A program made the translations under genes and the position numbers. Below, one piece after another: positions 1 to 8,819 of a stretch of 41,588 nt of DNA (its first letter is position 1; every line of letters begins with the position of its first letter). The notes beneath the pieces are model-generated. The model had not been told where the DNA came from, did not search any database, and saw nothing but the letters and a program-made list of their open reading frames with translations. This stretch comes from Methanoregula sp. GTDB taxonomy: Archaea; Halobacteriota; Methanomicrobia; Methanomicrobiales; Methanospirillaceae. The stretch covers positions 1 through 41,588 of the forward strand of contig JBAZQB010000010.1 in NCBI GenBank assembly GCA_041645435.1, given 5' to 3'.

Positions 1-37
1 CTGTCCCATTAAATAACCTCATTTTAGTTGTTTTTGT

Positions 38-51
38 GGTTATCGATAACC
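38..51. promoter_or_regulatory. Perfect 14-base palindrome upstream of queDEC
   Basis: The sequence GGTTATCGATAACC is its own reverse complement, and GTG and CAC flank it one base out of register. It lies about 90 to 100 bases before the likely queD promoter. No T-run follows it on either strand, so it reads as a protein-binding site rather than a terminator. It could instead belong to a gene left of the window. Confidence 0.4.
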
Positions 52-140
52 CACACTGAGATATATACAATCGCGGGGGTCCGATTTATAAATTGTGGCA
101 CTCCACCTGCCTGTCTTATACTATTATCCCCCACTCATAA

Positions 141-150
141 TAATATTATA
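141..150 (+). promoter_or_regulatory. Likely TATA box for queD
   Basis: The AT-rich block TAATATTATA is centred about 28 bases before the queD ATG at 174, the spacing expected for an archaeal TATA box driving a leaderless or nearly leaderless mRNA. A second candidate, TTTATAAA at 85-92, would give a leader of about 60 bases. No clear Shine-Dalgarno sequence precedes queD. Confidence 0.45.
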
Positions 151-173
151 TCCTGTAAGGCCAATGATATGCG

Positions 174-575
174 ATGAAAGTCGGGATCTATAAAGAGGTG
201 CAGATCGATACCAGCCACCGTCTGCTCCATTACAAGGGGAAGTGCGCCAACCTCCACGGGCACCGGTGGAAAGTTGAGGTCTGGATGGAGGGGGAGCCGG
301 ACCCGGCAACGCAAATCCTGATCGATTACAGCCTGATCAAAGAGGTCATTAACAAGTACGATCACCAGATCATCCTGAACCGCGAAGACCCGATGGTATC
401 CCGCATTGAGGAGTTCCACCCGGTTATCACCACACCTGGGGAACCGACCAGCGAACTGATGGCTGTCATTATTCGAGACGATCTCTCTGCCGTCTGCCGG
501 GATCGGGGAATAAAGGCAACAGTAACTAAGATACGGGTCTGGGAATCCCCCACCGCCTGCGCCGAGCTCACCTGA
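174..575 (+). CDS. queD: 6-carboxy-5,6,7,8-tetrahydropterin synthase (QueD)
   Basis: QueD converts 7,8-dihydroneopterin triphosphate to 6-carboxytetrahydropterin, the first dedicated step toward preQ0, which archaea place in tRNA as archaeosine. The 133-residue protein is normal for the PTPS/QueD family. It shows the zinc-binding histidines His15, His28 and His30 (in SHRL and LHGH) and a catalytic-type Cys24 four residues before the HGH pair. An archaeal PTPS homologue with another role is possible in principle, but queE and queC follow directly, which fixes the assignment. The next gene starts at the base after the stop codon, so the three are almost certainly one transcript. Confidence 0.93.
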   Translation: MKVGIYKEVQIDTSHRLLHYKGKCANLHGHRWKVEVWMEGEPDPATQILIDYSLIKEVINKYDHQIILNREDPMVSRIEEFHPVITTPGEPTSELMAVIIRDDLSAVCRDRGIKATVTKIRVWESPTACAELT

Positions 576-1184
576 ATGAAGGTCACGGAAATCTTCAGGA
601 GCCTTCAGGGGGAGGGGAAAAACCAGGGGAAATCCTGCCTCTTTATCCGGCTTGCCGGCTGCAACCTGAACTGCCACTGGTGCGATACGGAATACTCCCG
701 TTCCGGAGGAAAGGAGATGAGTCTCGACGCAATTCTGGAACAGGTCTGGCGCATTAATCCGCCGTATGTCTGTATCACCGGGGGTGAACCGCTCATGCAG
801 GCGGATTCGCTCGAACCGCTGCTCGCATCCCTGCACAAGCGGGGCGCGCTGGTAGACATTGAAACGAACGGGACATATGCATTTACCCGGCTGCAGCCGT
901 ACGCCTCGATCTGCATGGACGTGAAGTGCCCGTCATCCGGAGAGCAGAGCGATCTCTCCCTGCTCGATACCATCCGCCCGCAGGACAGCGTGAAGTTTGT
1001 CATCAAGGATGAAACGGATTGCCGGTATGCACAGCAGATCCTGGAGTCGCACCGGATTGCAGGAGAAGTTTTCTTCTCTCCCGTTGCGGGCAGCGATTAT
1101 GCAACGATTGCACAATTTATACTGGCCAACAACCTGCCCGTCAGGTTCCAGCTGCAGCTGCACAAGATCATTGGTGTGAAATGA
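576..1184 (+). CDS. queE: 7-carboxy-7-deazaguanine synthase (QueE), radical SAM
   Basis: QueE is a radical SAM enzyme that contracts the pterin ring of carboxytetrahydropterin to 7-carboxy-7-deazaguanine. The 202-residue sequence has a CX3CX2C cluster motif at Cys29, Cys33 and Cys36 (GCNLNCHWC) instead of the common CX3CX2C placement further in, as is usual for this small family, followed by the SAM-binding GGEPL at about 69-73. The N-terminal substrate motif SLQGEG is typical of QueE. The ATG directly follows the queD stop, and the stop overlaps the queC start as ATGA, so translation is probably coupled. Confidence 0.94.
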   Translation: MKVTEIFRSLQGEGKNQGKSCLFIRLAGCNLNCHWCDTEYSRSGGKEMSLDAILEQVWRINPPYVCITGGEPLMQADSLEPLLASLHKRGALVDIETNGTYAFTRLQPYASICMDVKCPSSGEQSDLSLLDTIRPQDSVKFVIKDETDCRYAQQILESHRIAGEVFFSPVAGSDYATIAQFILANNLPVRFQLQLHKIIGVK

Positions 1185-1846
1185 AAGCAGTATGTTTACT
1201 TTCCGGCGGCATGGACTCGTCCACGCTCGCATACCTGGCAAAGAGCGAAGGATATGATATCTGCGCCCTGCACCTGAACTACGGGCAGCGGACGGAATCC
1301 AAAGAACTTGCCTGCGCACAGAAGATAGCCTCCCTGCTCGATGCAAAAGAATTCATTGCGGTCAATGTCGGCTATTTTTCGCAGTTCGGGGAGAGCAGCC
1401 TCACCGATAAAAAAATTGCCGTCGAGGAATTTGATGCGGCACGGGCACATGTTCCCAATACGTATGTGCCGTTCCGGAATGCCAACCTGCTCTCCATTGC
1501 AACCAGTTTTGCCGAGGCGAAAGGCGCAGATGCGATCTTCATCGGGGTCCAGTCACTCGATTACAGCGGATACCCGGACTGCCGCCCACAGTTTATCGAG
1601 GCATTCCAGCGCGTGATCGATCTTGGTACAAAGGACACAACCACGATCACCCTAAAGACTCCCTTCATCCGTATGACTAAGACAGACATCCTGCACATGG
1701 GTATGAAACTCGGGGTCCCGTACGAGTATACGTGGTCCTGTTACCGGAATGAAGATAGGGCCTGCGGTACCTGCGGGTCCTGCCATTTCCGGAAGGAAGC
1801 ATTTGCTGCAATCGGAAGACAAGACCCGATTCCCTACGAGGAATAA
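1181..1846 (+). CDS. queC: 7-cyano-7-deazaguanine synthase (QueC)
   Basis: QueC uses ATP and ammonia to turn 7-carboxy-7-deazaguanine into preQ0, which archaeal TGT inserts at position 15 of tRNA. The 221-residue product opens with a PP-loop SGGMDSS at residues 8-14 and ends with a four-cysteine zinc site at Cys187, Cys195, Cys198 and Cys201. I chose the ATG at 1181, which overlaps the queE stop as ATGA. The frame stays open upstream, but starts there would lie inside queE and would put extra residues before the N-terminal beta strand and PP-loop. The Nudix gene starts at the base after the stop codon. Confidence 0.95.
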   Translation: MKAVCLLSGGMDSSTLAYLAKSEGYDICALHLNYGQRTESKELACAQKIASLLDAKEFIAVNVGYFSQFGESSLTDKKIAVEEFDAARAHVPNTYVPFRNANLLSIATSFAEAKGADAIFIGVQSLDYSGYPDCRPQFIEAFQRVIDLGTKDTTTITLKTPFIRMTKTDILHMGMKLGVPYEYTWSCYRNEDRACGTCGSCHFRKEAFAAIGRQDPIPYEE

Positions 1847-2344
1847 ATGGAAATATTTCGCGGCAGGCGCCTCTGGATAGAGAGTCGTATGATCCGGCTC
1901 CCGAACGGGATTGAACGGGAAAAAGTGATCGTCCACCCGAGCAACGCCGTCGTGATTCTTCCCCTGGATGGCGACCGGTGCAAACTGGTAAAACAATACC
2001 GGTATGCCATAGACCAGTACATACTCGAAGCACCGGCAGGAACAATGGAACTGGGTGAAGATCCGTTACAGACTGCACACCGCGAACTGATCGAAGAGAC
2101 GGGTTTTGCAGCGCAGTCGATGCAGGAGAAGGGGTTCATTTACACGACACCTGGATATACCGATGAGAAGATCTTCCTGTTCGAAGCCCGGAACCTCTCC
2201 CCCTCACAGGAGTACGGGAAAGATGAAGACGAAGTGATTGAGGTGGTGGATGTTGCCATTCGGGATCTGCCGACAATGATCCGTGAGGGCACGATCATTG
2301 ATGCAAAGACGATCTGCCTGATCCACCGCTGTTTTGGGTGCTGA
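1847..2344 (+). CDS. Nudix hydrolase, ADP-ribose pyrophosphatase type
   Basis: The 165-residue protein has a complete Nudix box, GX5EX7REUXEEXGU, from Gly65 to Phe87 (ending RELIEETGF). The preceding EAPAGTME segment is characteristic of ADP-ribose/NDP-sugar pyrophosphatases, which hydrolyse ADP-ribose to AMP and ribose 5-phosphate using Mg ions held by the Nudix glutamates. The exact substrate cannot be read from sequence. The gene abuts queC without a gap, so it is probably the fourth gene of the preQ0 operon, possibly for general nucleotide housekeeping rather than a step of the pathway. Confidence 0.88.
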   Translation: MEIFRGRRLWIESRMIRLPNGIEREKVIVHPSNAVVILPLDGDRCKLVKQYRYAIDQYILEAPAGTMELGEDPLQTAHRELIEETGFAAQSMQEKGFIYTTPGYTDEKIFLFEARNLSPSQEYGKDEDEVIEVVDVAIRDLPTMIREGTIIDAKTICLIHRCFGC

Positions 2345-2346
2345 TC

Positions 2347-3252
2347 ATGCGTTCATACCTGACAATGGGAATTATCATTATCCTGCTCCTTGTGTGTGCC
2401 GGATGTGCAGGTACACCGGGCACAGGGACAAAACCTGCGTACTCAGTGGACAACAACGGCATTCTTTCCGTTACCTGCGCTCCAGTGACAACAAGTGAAA
2501 ATGTGCTCTTCTCCAATGAAACCTATACCAAAACCCGGATTGTCCTGCACACGCAGAGCGGCGATGTGGTCACATATCTCGCTGCACCTAAAAACCCGAA
2601 GGCGGTAATCGTGTACGTTCCCGGAGCGGGTGAAAAGATCACCGGACATGAAGAGCGGATGATTCGGTATGCAGCAGCCGGTTATGCGTTCATGTTTACC
2701 GATATCCGGGGCAATGGTGCAGAAACCCCTGGCATCCCCTTCAGCCCGCAGATGGTCGAGCTGGATTTCAGCCGGTTTCAAAACGGGGACTGGCCACAAT
2801 ATTATCTTACGATATGCGATCTGGTAAGCGCGCAGAAGATTGTATCCGACCGGTTCTCAGTCCCGGTCTATGTAATGGGGTCAAGCAATGGGGGACGGTA
2901 TGCAGCAGTCGCTGCCGGTGTTGATCCCCAATTCGCCGGGTACGTGGGAATCTCGACATCCGATTGGGGATTGCTGGACTCCGTGAAACACCAGGGCTAC
3001 ACAGGAGATCCCGTTCGGTTCGCCACATCAGTAGAGCCAAGCACCTATTTGACAAAAATCGCCCCGCGCCCGGTCTGGATCTTCCACACGTCAGGCGACC
3101 CGATCATCCCGTTTGCCAGCGGAAAACAGTTCTTTGAATCGGCACTGGAGCCCAAAACCTTCATCGAATTTTCCGGTGATCATGGCATCAACAGCGATGT
3201 CGATGCGCAGATCATTATGCACTGGGCGCAAATTTATGGCACACGAGAGTGA
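2347..3252 (+). CDS. Predicted lipoprotein alpha/beta hydrolase
   Basis: This is a 301-residue alpha/beta-hydrolase-fold protein with an N-terminal hydrophobic segment (about residues 5-19) ending in a lipobox-like VCAGC, so it is probably tethered outside the membrane through Cys20. The catalytic triad is visible: nucleophile Ser180 in GSSNG (GXSXG), Asp251 in SGDPIIPF and His279 in GDHGIN. The substrate is unknown; esterase or peptidase activity is plausible. I used the ATG at 2347 because it leaves a clean short charged N-terminus before the hydrophobic stretch. A GTG at 2338 inside the preceding gene is the alternative. It lies two bases after the Nudix stop and may share its transcript. 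Confidence 0.78.
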   Translation: MRSYLTMGIIIILLLVCAGCAGTPGTGTKPAYSVDNNGILSVTCAPVTTSENVLFSNETYTKTRIVLHTQSGDVVTYLAAPKNPKAVIVYVPGAGEKITGHEERMIRYAAAGYAFMFTDIRGNGAETPGIPFSPQMVELDFSRFQNGDWPQYYLTICDLVSAQKIVSDRFSVPVYVMGSSNGGRYAAVAAGVDPQFAGYVGISTSDWGLLDSVKHQGYTGDPVRFATSVEPSTYLTKIAPRPVWIFHTSGDPIIPFASGKQFFESALEPKTFIEFSGDHGINSDVDAQIIMHWAQIYGTRE

Positions 3253-3287
3253 ATAAGTAATAGCTCCAGAGAGGTTTGAGACCGGCA

Positions 3288-4559
3288 ATGGCAGAAGAAC
3301 GGGAAATGGACGACGCGCGAAAGCGTTACGAGTTCAAAAAGGCGCTCGAAAAGCTCGAGTTACAGCAGGGAGACGGGACGGAACTTATCACGATTTATAT
3401 CCCCCCTGACAAGCAGATCTACGATGTTACCAACCAGCTCAAGGATGAGTTTGGCCAGTGTGCCAACATCAAGAGCAAACAGACCAAAACCAATGTCCAG
3501 AGTGCTATCTCCTCCATCCTCTCCCGGCTCAAGTACTACAAGCGCCCACCCCTGCATGGCCTTGCGATCTTCTGTGGTACCGTCAAAACCTATGGGGATC
3601 GTACGGATCTCCAGTGCACGATCGTTGAGCCCCCTGAACCTCTTAACCTCTACATGTATCGCTGCAGCTCGAACTTCGAGCTCGAGCCGCTCAAGCAGAT
3701 GCTCGAAGAGAAGTCCATCTACGGGCTCCTCGTCCTTGACCGTCGGGAAGCGTATTGGGGCTTTTTGCGCGGCAACCGGATCGAACCCGTTGGCGGTACA
3801 ACCTCAACAGTCCCGGGAAAGACGCGCAAAGGCGGCCAGTCCGCTGCCCGGTTCGGGCGTCTCAGGGAGATTGCGATTGCCGAGTTCTATACCAGAATAG
3901 GGGAGCGGTCCAGTGCCATATTCCTTGCAGAGAAAGATTTCTTCGAGCGGTTCAAAGGTTTGCTGATCGGGGGCCCCAGCCCGACAAAAGAGGAGTTTGA
4001 AGCAGGCAACTTTCTCCACCACGAGATCCAGAAGCGGATCATCGGGATCTTTGATGTAGCATATACCAACGAAGACGGACTTTCCGAACTGGTGGATGCG
4101 GCAAAGGACGCGCTCAAGGGCATGACCGTAGTCAAGGAAAAAGCGCTCATGGACAAGTTCCTCAAAGAGCTTGTCAAGGATACCAGCAATGCTGCCTACG
4201 GGGAAGAGAGTATCCGGAAAAATCTTGAAATCGGGGCGGTCGACACCCTGCTCCTCTCGGCAAACCTCCGTAAATCCCGGCTCCGGATAAAATGCCAGAA
4301 CTGCGATTTCACTGATGAGAAGACGGTTCACATCGATGCAGGAAAAACGGTCGGGGATATCCCGCTCGGTTCTTGTCCGAAATGCACTGCACCGCTCATT
4401 CTCGATGAGGAGATCGATATCATCGATGAACTGACCAAACTCGCTGAACTGAGCAGTGCCAAAGTCGAGCTCATCTCCGATGATTTTGAAGAGGGGGCGA
4501 TCCTCTTCACCGCATTTGGCGGAATTGCGGCAATACTGCGCTACAGGACGGGATGCTGA
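3288..4559 (+). CDS. prf1: Peptide chain release factor aRF1
   Basis: aRF1 recognises all three stop codons and triggers peptide release. From the ATG at 3288 the product has 423 residues, close to the usual archaeal length. Diagnostic motifs are all present: NIKS at 60-63 and YXCXXXF at 124-130 for stop-codon decoding, and GGQ at 182-184 for peptidyl-tRNA hydrolysis. A four-cysteine zinc ribbon (CQNC and CPKC) lies in the C-terminal domain. A purine-rich GAGAGG sits about 14 bases before this ATG. A TTG at 3276 and an ATG at 3306 are alternative starts. The stop overlaps the argS start, making this the first gene of a translation operon. Confidence 0.96.
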   Translation: MAEEREMDDARKRYEFKKALEKLELQQGDGTELITIYIPPDKQIYDVTNQLKDEFGQCANIKSKQTKTNVQSAISSILSRLKYYKRPPLHGLAIFCGTVKTYGDRTDLQCTIVEPPEPLNLYMYRCSSNFELEPLKQMLEEKSIYGLLVLDRREAYWGFLRGNRIEPVGGTTSTVPGKTRKGGQSAARFGRLREIAIAEFYTRIGERSSAIFLAEKDFFERFKGLLIGGPSPTKEEFEAGNFLHHEIQKRIIGIFDVAYTNEDGLSELVDAAKDALKGMTVVKEKALMDKFLKELVKDTSNAAYGEESIRKNLEIGAVDTLLLSANLRKSRLRIKCQNCDFTDEKTVHIDAGKTVGDIPLGSCPKCTAPLILDEEIDIIDELTKLAELSSAKVELISDDFEEGAILFTAFGGIAAILRYRTGC

Positions 4560-6223
4560 TGTTACTGGAGAAACGAACGATACTGGAGCGCGTGCTCAGG
4601 GAGAGTACCGGTATGGAAGATGTGCTGCTGGCCGAAGGCGGGGAGCATGCCGATCTTGCCACGACTATTGCATTCGCACTGGCAAAGCAGAAGAAACAGG
4701 CGCCGGTCAAGATCGCACAGGACCTTGTGGCCGAGCTGGCAAAACATCCTGATCTCGCGGGAACACAGGTTGAAGCAAAAGGCCCGTATATCAATTTTAT
4801 TTTCGGAAAGGAATATGTCAGCGAGACGGTGAAAGCCGCAATCCAGCCCGGCTACGGTTCGCTTGAGAAAAAAACAACCCGCGTGGTTCTCGAACACACG
4901 AGCGCCAACCCCAATGGTCCTCTCCACGTGGGACACATCCGGAACTCGATCATTGGGGATACGCTTGCACGGGCGTTCCGTAAAGCCGGCTACCGACTCG
5001 AAGTCCAGTACTATGTCAATGACATGGGGCGGCAGATCGCCATCGTGGTCTGGGGATTCACCCATCTCGACAGCACCCAGCAGGAAGGCGAGAAAGAGGA
5101 TGCCCATATTGCCCGCATCTACATAGCCGCGAACCGCGAGATCGAGAAAGATCCGGCAATCACCCAGCAGGTCAATGAACTGATGCAACTCGTGGAGAAA
5201 GGCGATACTCCCACGGTTAAGAAGTTCAGGAACGAAGTCTCACGCTGCCTAGACGGGTTCAAGGTCACGATGAAGAACCTCAATGTTGCGCACGACCGGT
5301 TTGTCTGGGAGAGCGATTTCATCCGGAATGGCTATACCGAGAAGATCATCAACCGGATCAGGAAACTTCCGCAGGCACGACAGGAAGAGACCCTTGCACT
5401 CGATCTCTCGGAGTTCGGCTTCGAGAACAAGTACGTGATCCGGCGCAGCGATGGCACATCCGTCTATGCAGCCCGCGACCTTGCGTTTCATGCATGGAAA
5501 GGGGCGAATTTCGACCGGATGATCGATGTGCTCGGGGCTGACCACAAGCTGATCGGCGCCCAGCTCCAGTGCACCATGAAACTGCTTGGGGAGAAGGTAC
5601 CGGAGATCGTCCACTTCGAGTTCGTATCCCTGCCGGAAGGGTCGATGAGCACCCGGGCTGGAAAGTTCGTCTCGGCCGACGACCTGATCACCGAGATCAA
5701 CAAGCGGGCATACGATGAAGTGACCGCACGGAGACCCGAACTCGATGAACCGGCCCGGAGGGCAATTGCACAATCGGTCGGCCTTGCAGCGGTCCGCTAC
5801 GATATCGTGAAAGTCTCTCCAGAAAAGAGCACGGTCTTTGACTGGAAGGAGGCACTGGACTTCGAACGCCAGAGCGGACCGTACATCCAGTACTCCCATG
5901 CCCGTGCCTGTAGTATTTTAGAGAAGGCAGGCCCGTTTGAAGAGTGCTACGATCTTGAGACACCGGCGGAAATTGCCCTTGCCAAACAGATTGCAAAGCT
6001 GCCCATGGTCATTGAACGGGTGATCGCGGAGCTCCGTCCGCATATCCTTGCCATATACTCCCGCGAACTTGCCGACACCTTCAACTCGTTCTACCACTTC
6101 GACCCGGTACTGAAAAGCGAGGGAAAAGTCCGCGATCGCCGGCTCACGCTGGTGAAAGCGGCGCAGAACACGCTCAAAGAATCGTTAGAGACACTTGGGA
6201 TCGATGCCATCCGCACCATGTGA
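4553..6223 (+). CDS. argS: Arginyl-tRNA synthetase
   Basis: ArgS is the class I enzyme charging tRNA-Arg. The 556-residue product has the family signature ANPNGPLHVGHIRNS around residues 118-132, containing the HIGH-equivalent HVGH at 125-128. It also has a degenerate KMSKS-loop region reading GSMSTRAGK, as usual in ArgS, and a C-terminal DALR anticodon-binding domain. The start overlaps the aRF1 stop; a second ATG at 4559 gives an almost identical protein. The downstream taw1 gene probably starts inside the last 20 bases. The order aRF1-argS-taw1-sepS joins tRNA charging and modification with termination. Confidence 0.96.
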   Translation: MLMLLEKRTILERVLRESTGMEDVLLAEGGEHADLATTIAFALAKQKKQAPVKIAQDLVAELAKHPDLAGTQVEAKGPYINFIFGKEYVSETVKAAIQPGYGSLEKKTTRVVLEHTSANPNGPLHVGHIRNSIIGDTLARAFRKAGYRLEVQYYVNDMGRQIAIVVWGFTHLDSTQQEGEKEDAHIARIYIAANREIEKDPAITQQVNELMQLVEKGDTPTVKKFRNEVSRCLDGFKVTMKNLNVAHDRFVWESDFIRNGYTEKIINRIRKLPQARQEETLALDLSEFGFENKYVIRRSDGTSVYAARDLAFHAWKGANFDRMIDVLGADHKLIGAQLQCTMKLLGEKVPEIVHFEFVSLPEGSMSTRAGKFVSADDLITEINKRAYDEVTARRPELDEPARRAIAQSVGLAAVRYDIVKVSPEKSTVFDWKEALDFERQSGPYIQYSHARACSILEKAGPFEECYDLETPAEIALAKQIAKLPMVIERVIAELRPHILAIYSRELADTFNSFYHFDPVLKSEGKVRDRRLTLVKAAQNTLKESLETLGIDAIRTM

Positions 6224-7103
6224 TGCCCTGCGAAGACAGGGATACCAGTTTTTTTCAAAGACTTCGGGTGCCGCTCTCAAGCCCTGCATGTGGTGCAAAC
6301 GGGCGCTCATGGGCGGCGACATGTGCTACAAGCACCAGTTCTACGGGATTGACAGTCACCGCTGCGTCCAGATGACCCCCACCCTGCGCTGCAACCAGCG
6401 CTGCCTTTTCTGCTGGCGATCCTATGAAGAGGAGATGCCCGAGGAAGAGGAATGCTCTCCGGAAACGATTCTTGCCGGTGTGCACAAGTTCCAGAAAAAG
6501 GCTCTTGCGGGATACAATGCTGTTCTTGACAATACGGTCACTCCCGAAAAATGGCAGGAAGCGCTGGATCCCAAACATGTCGCGATCTCGCTCTCCGGGG
6601 AGCCAACACTCTACAGCCAGCTCCCTGCGCTGATTGATCTCTTTAACGATACGGGCTATACGACATTTCTCGTGAGTAACGGCACAAACCCGGATATGCT
6701 CCGTCGGTGCCACCCGTACCAGATGTATGTCTCACTCGATGCACCGGATCGGGAGACCTACATCGCGGTATGCCGCCCGCAGGAGGATTACTGGGAACGC
6801 GTGAACGAGAGTCTTTCCCTGCTGGGAACACGGCGGTCCGCGGTACGGATCACCCTTGTTAAGGATCTCAATGATTTCGCACCGGAAAAATATGCAGCGA
6901 TCCTGCAGGATTCTGGCGCGTCATTTGTGGAAGTGAAGGGATATATGTATCTGGGATACAGTAGAAACCGGTTGGCTAGAGAGAATATGCCGGAGCATGA
7001 GCGTGTGCGGGCGTTTGCAGAGCAGATTGCCGCCGCGAGCGATTACCGGTTCAAAGATGAGAATATATTGAGCAGAGTGGTCTGCCTGGAGCGTAAAACA
7101 TGA
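6204..7103 (+). CDS. taw1: 4-demethylwyosine synthase Taw1 (TYW1 family)
   Basis: Taw1 is a radical SAM enzyme that condenses N1-methylguanosine-37 of tRNA-Phe with pyruvate to form 4-demethylwyosine, the tricyclic core of wyosine bases next to the anticodon. The radical SAM cluster motif is CX3CX2C at Cys63, Cys67 and Cys70. Three further cysteines at 28, 41 and 54, spaced 13 apart, match the second 4Fe-4S cluster described for archaeal TYW1. The motif ISLSGEPTLY is also characteristic. The 299-residue length is typical. I chose the ATG at 6204, which overlaps argS by 20 bases. A TTG at 6195 is possible. The stop overlaps the sepS ATG by four bases. Confidence 0.93.
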   Translation: MPSAPCDALRRQGYQFFSKTSGAALKPCMWCKRALMGGDMCYKHQFYGIDSHRCVQMTPTLRCNQRCLFCWRSYEEEMPEEEECSPETILAGVHKFQKKALAGYNAVLDNTVTPEKWQEALDPKHVAISLSGEPTLYSQLPALIDLFNDTGYTTFLVSNGTNPDMLRRCHPYQMYVSLDAPDRETYIAVCRPQEDYWERVNESLSLLGTRRSAVRITLVKDLNDFAPEKYAAILQDSGASFVEVKGYMYLGYSRNRLARENMPEHERVRAFAEQIAAASDYRFKDENILSRVVCLERKT

Positions 7104-8752
7104 GGTTCAATCCCGAAGAATGGAAACGAAAGTCGCATGAGAATTTTGAAGAAGCATGGCACGAAGGCCCGTCTGTTGTAACCCCGCCGGGACATGCGGC
7201 AACCTACCCGTGCCTCTCGTTCAAACGGGCTCAGGCACACCCGATCTTTGCCACGATAAACCGGCTCCGCGAGACCTACCTTTCGCTGGGATTTGATGAA
7301 GCCGAAAACCCGGTCATCATAGAGGAACAGGACATCTACCGGCAGTTCGGCCCTGAAGCAATGGCCGTGCTCGACCGGGTCTTCTATCTCGGGGGACTCC
7401 CGCGCCCGAACGTGGGGATCGCCCGGAAACAGCTCGATGAGATCAACGAGATCCTGATGAGCCACCGGAGCCCGCTCGTCCACCACGATGCGGTTCCGGT
7501 TGCACAAGCCCATCACCATGAACATTACCAGCCCATGACAAAGGAGACTGAGGAACACCTGAGGGAGACCCTTCATGCATACAAAAAATCGGAGATCGAT
7601 GGCGATGAACTTACCTTCGAACTCTCGAAGGTGCTTGGCGTGGATGATGCACTGGTTGTGCACATCCTTGACGCGGTCTTTCCGGAGTTCAGGGCACTGG
7701 TCCCCGAATCCTCGCGTTCCACCCTCCGCAGTCACATGACGAGCGGCTGGTTCATGACGCTCGGCGCTATCTGGGAAAAAACAGCGCTCCCCATCCGTAT
7801 GTTCTCGGTTGACCGGTGTTTCCGGCGCGAGCAGGCTGAAGGGCCGACCCGGCTGATGACCTATCACTCGGCATCATGTATCATTGCCGGCGAAGATGTC
7901 ACCATAGAGGACGGTAAAGCGGTTAGCGAAGCGCTCCTCTCCGCATTCGGGTACACGGACTTCCGGTTCCAGCCGGATGAGAAACGATCCAAGTATTATA
8001 TGCCGGATTCGCAGACCGAAGTCTACGCCCAGCACCCGGTCCATGGCTGGGTCGAAGTTGCAACGTTCGGAATGTACTCCCCCTCGGCACTTGCTGAGTA
8101 TGGTATCGGGGTACCGGTGATGAACCTTGGGTTAGGTGTAGAGCGGCTTGCGATGATCGCGTACAATTCCAACGATGTCCGGCAACTCTGTTTCCCCCAG
8201 TTCTTCCCCCGGCCGATTACGGACAGGGAGATCGCCCGTGCAGTTCATGTGCGGGAAGAACCGGTGTCCCCGGAAGGAAAGCAGCTTGCAGCAGCGATCC
8301 TCCGTGTCGCCACCGCAAATGGCGCCGCTGCCGGGCCATGCTCGTTCGATGCATGGGAAGGGACTCTTGGCGGAGTGGTCATGAAAGTAGTTGTAGAAGA
8401 GCCAGAATCCAATGCAAAACTCTGCGGTCCTGCCTGCGCCAATGAAATATTCGTCCACGAGGGATCGATTCTCGGTGTACCAGATGTAGAGAAGTGGAAA
8501 CAGGTGCGGACAGAGGGCGTGTCAACCGGCATCAGCTACCTGAGCGCAGTTGCAGCACTAGCGGCTGCCCGGATAGAAGAAGCTGCCCGGTGCGGGAAGT
8601 CCACCACGGTACAGGTAAAGATGGCGAAACTCCCCAGTGACATTAACCTGAAGATCGAGGAGTTTGCAATGCGTGCAGTGACAGACAATAACAAGAAAGT
8701 GGATGTGCGGGGGCCGGTATTCCTCTCTGTCCGCTCTACCATCAAAGAATAA
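7100..8752 (+). CDS. sepS: O-phosphoseryl-tRNA(Cys) synthetase (SepRS)
   Basis: SepRS charges tRNA-Cys with O-phosphoserine, which SepCysS then converts to cysteine. This is the indirect route used by methanogens, often in place of CysRS. The 550-residue class II synthetase shows the SepRS N-terminus (MRFNPEEWK), a phosphoserine-binding/class II core around the HMTSGW and FSVDRCFRREQAEGPTRL regions (motif 2), and a motif 3-like GLGVERLAM segment. Neither SepCysS nor CysRS is in the window. The start overlaps taw1 as ATGA, and T-rich DNA follows the stop, so this is the last gene of the operon. Confidence 0.95.
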   Translation: MRFNPEEWKRKSHENFEEAWHEGPSVVTPPGHAATYPCLSFKRAQAHPIFATINRLRETYLSLGFDEAENPVIIEEQDIYRQFGPEAMAVLDRVFYLGGLPRPNVGIARKQLDEINEILMSHRSPLVHHDAVPVAQAHHHEHYQPMTKETEEHLRETLHAYKKSEIDGDELTFELSKVLGVDDALVVHILDAVFPEFRALVPESSRSTLRSHMTSGWFMTLGAIWEKTALPIRMFSVDRCFRREQAEGPTRLMTYHSASCIIAGEDVTIEDGKAVSEALLSAFGYTDFRFQPDEKRSKYYMPDSQTEVYAQHPVHGWVEVATFGMYSPSALAEYGIGVPVMNLGLGVERLAMIAYNSNDVRQLCFPQFFPRPITDREIARAVHVREEPVSPEGKQLAAAILRVATANGAAAGPCSFDAWEGTLGGVVMKVVVEEPESNAKLCGPACANEIFVHEGSILGVPDVEKWKQVRTEGVSTGISYLSAVAALAAARIEEAARCGKSTTVQVKMAKLPSDINLKIEEFAMRAVTDNNKKVDVRGPVFLSVRSTIKE

Positions 8753-8753
8753 T

Positions 8754-8808
8754 TTGTTTTTTGTGCTCTGGAGAAATCCTGTTATTCTTTTTATCCGCTT
8801 ATTTTTTT
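8754..8808 (+). terminator. T-rich terminator region after sepS
   Basis: Three T-runs follow the sepS stop within about 55 bases, the longest being seven Ts at 8802-8808. Clustered T-tracts are the usual archaeal transcription stop. They lie between the end of the plus-strand translation operon and the convergent helicase gene. Confidence 0.55.
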
Positions 8809-8819
8809 CTGCGTTCATG

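Noticed and set aside
7043..7867. A minus-strand frame of about 270 codons opposite sepS.
   Set aside because: SepRS motifs on the plus strand are clear, and this frame has no ribosome-binding site or recognisable domain.
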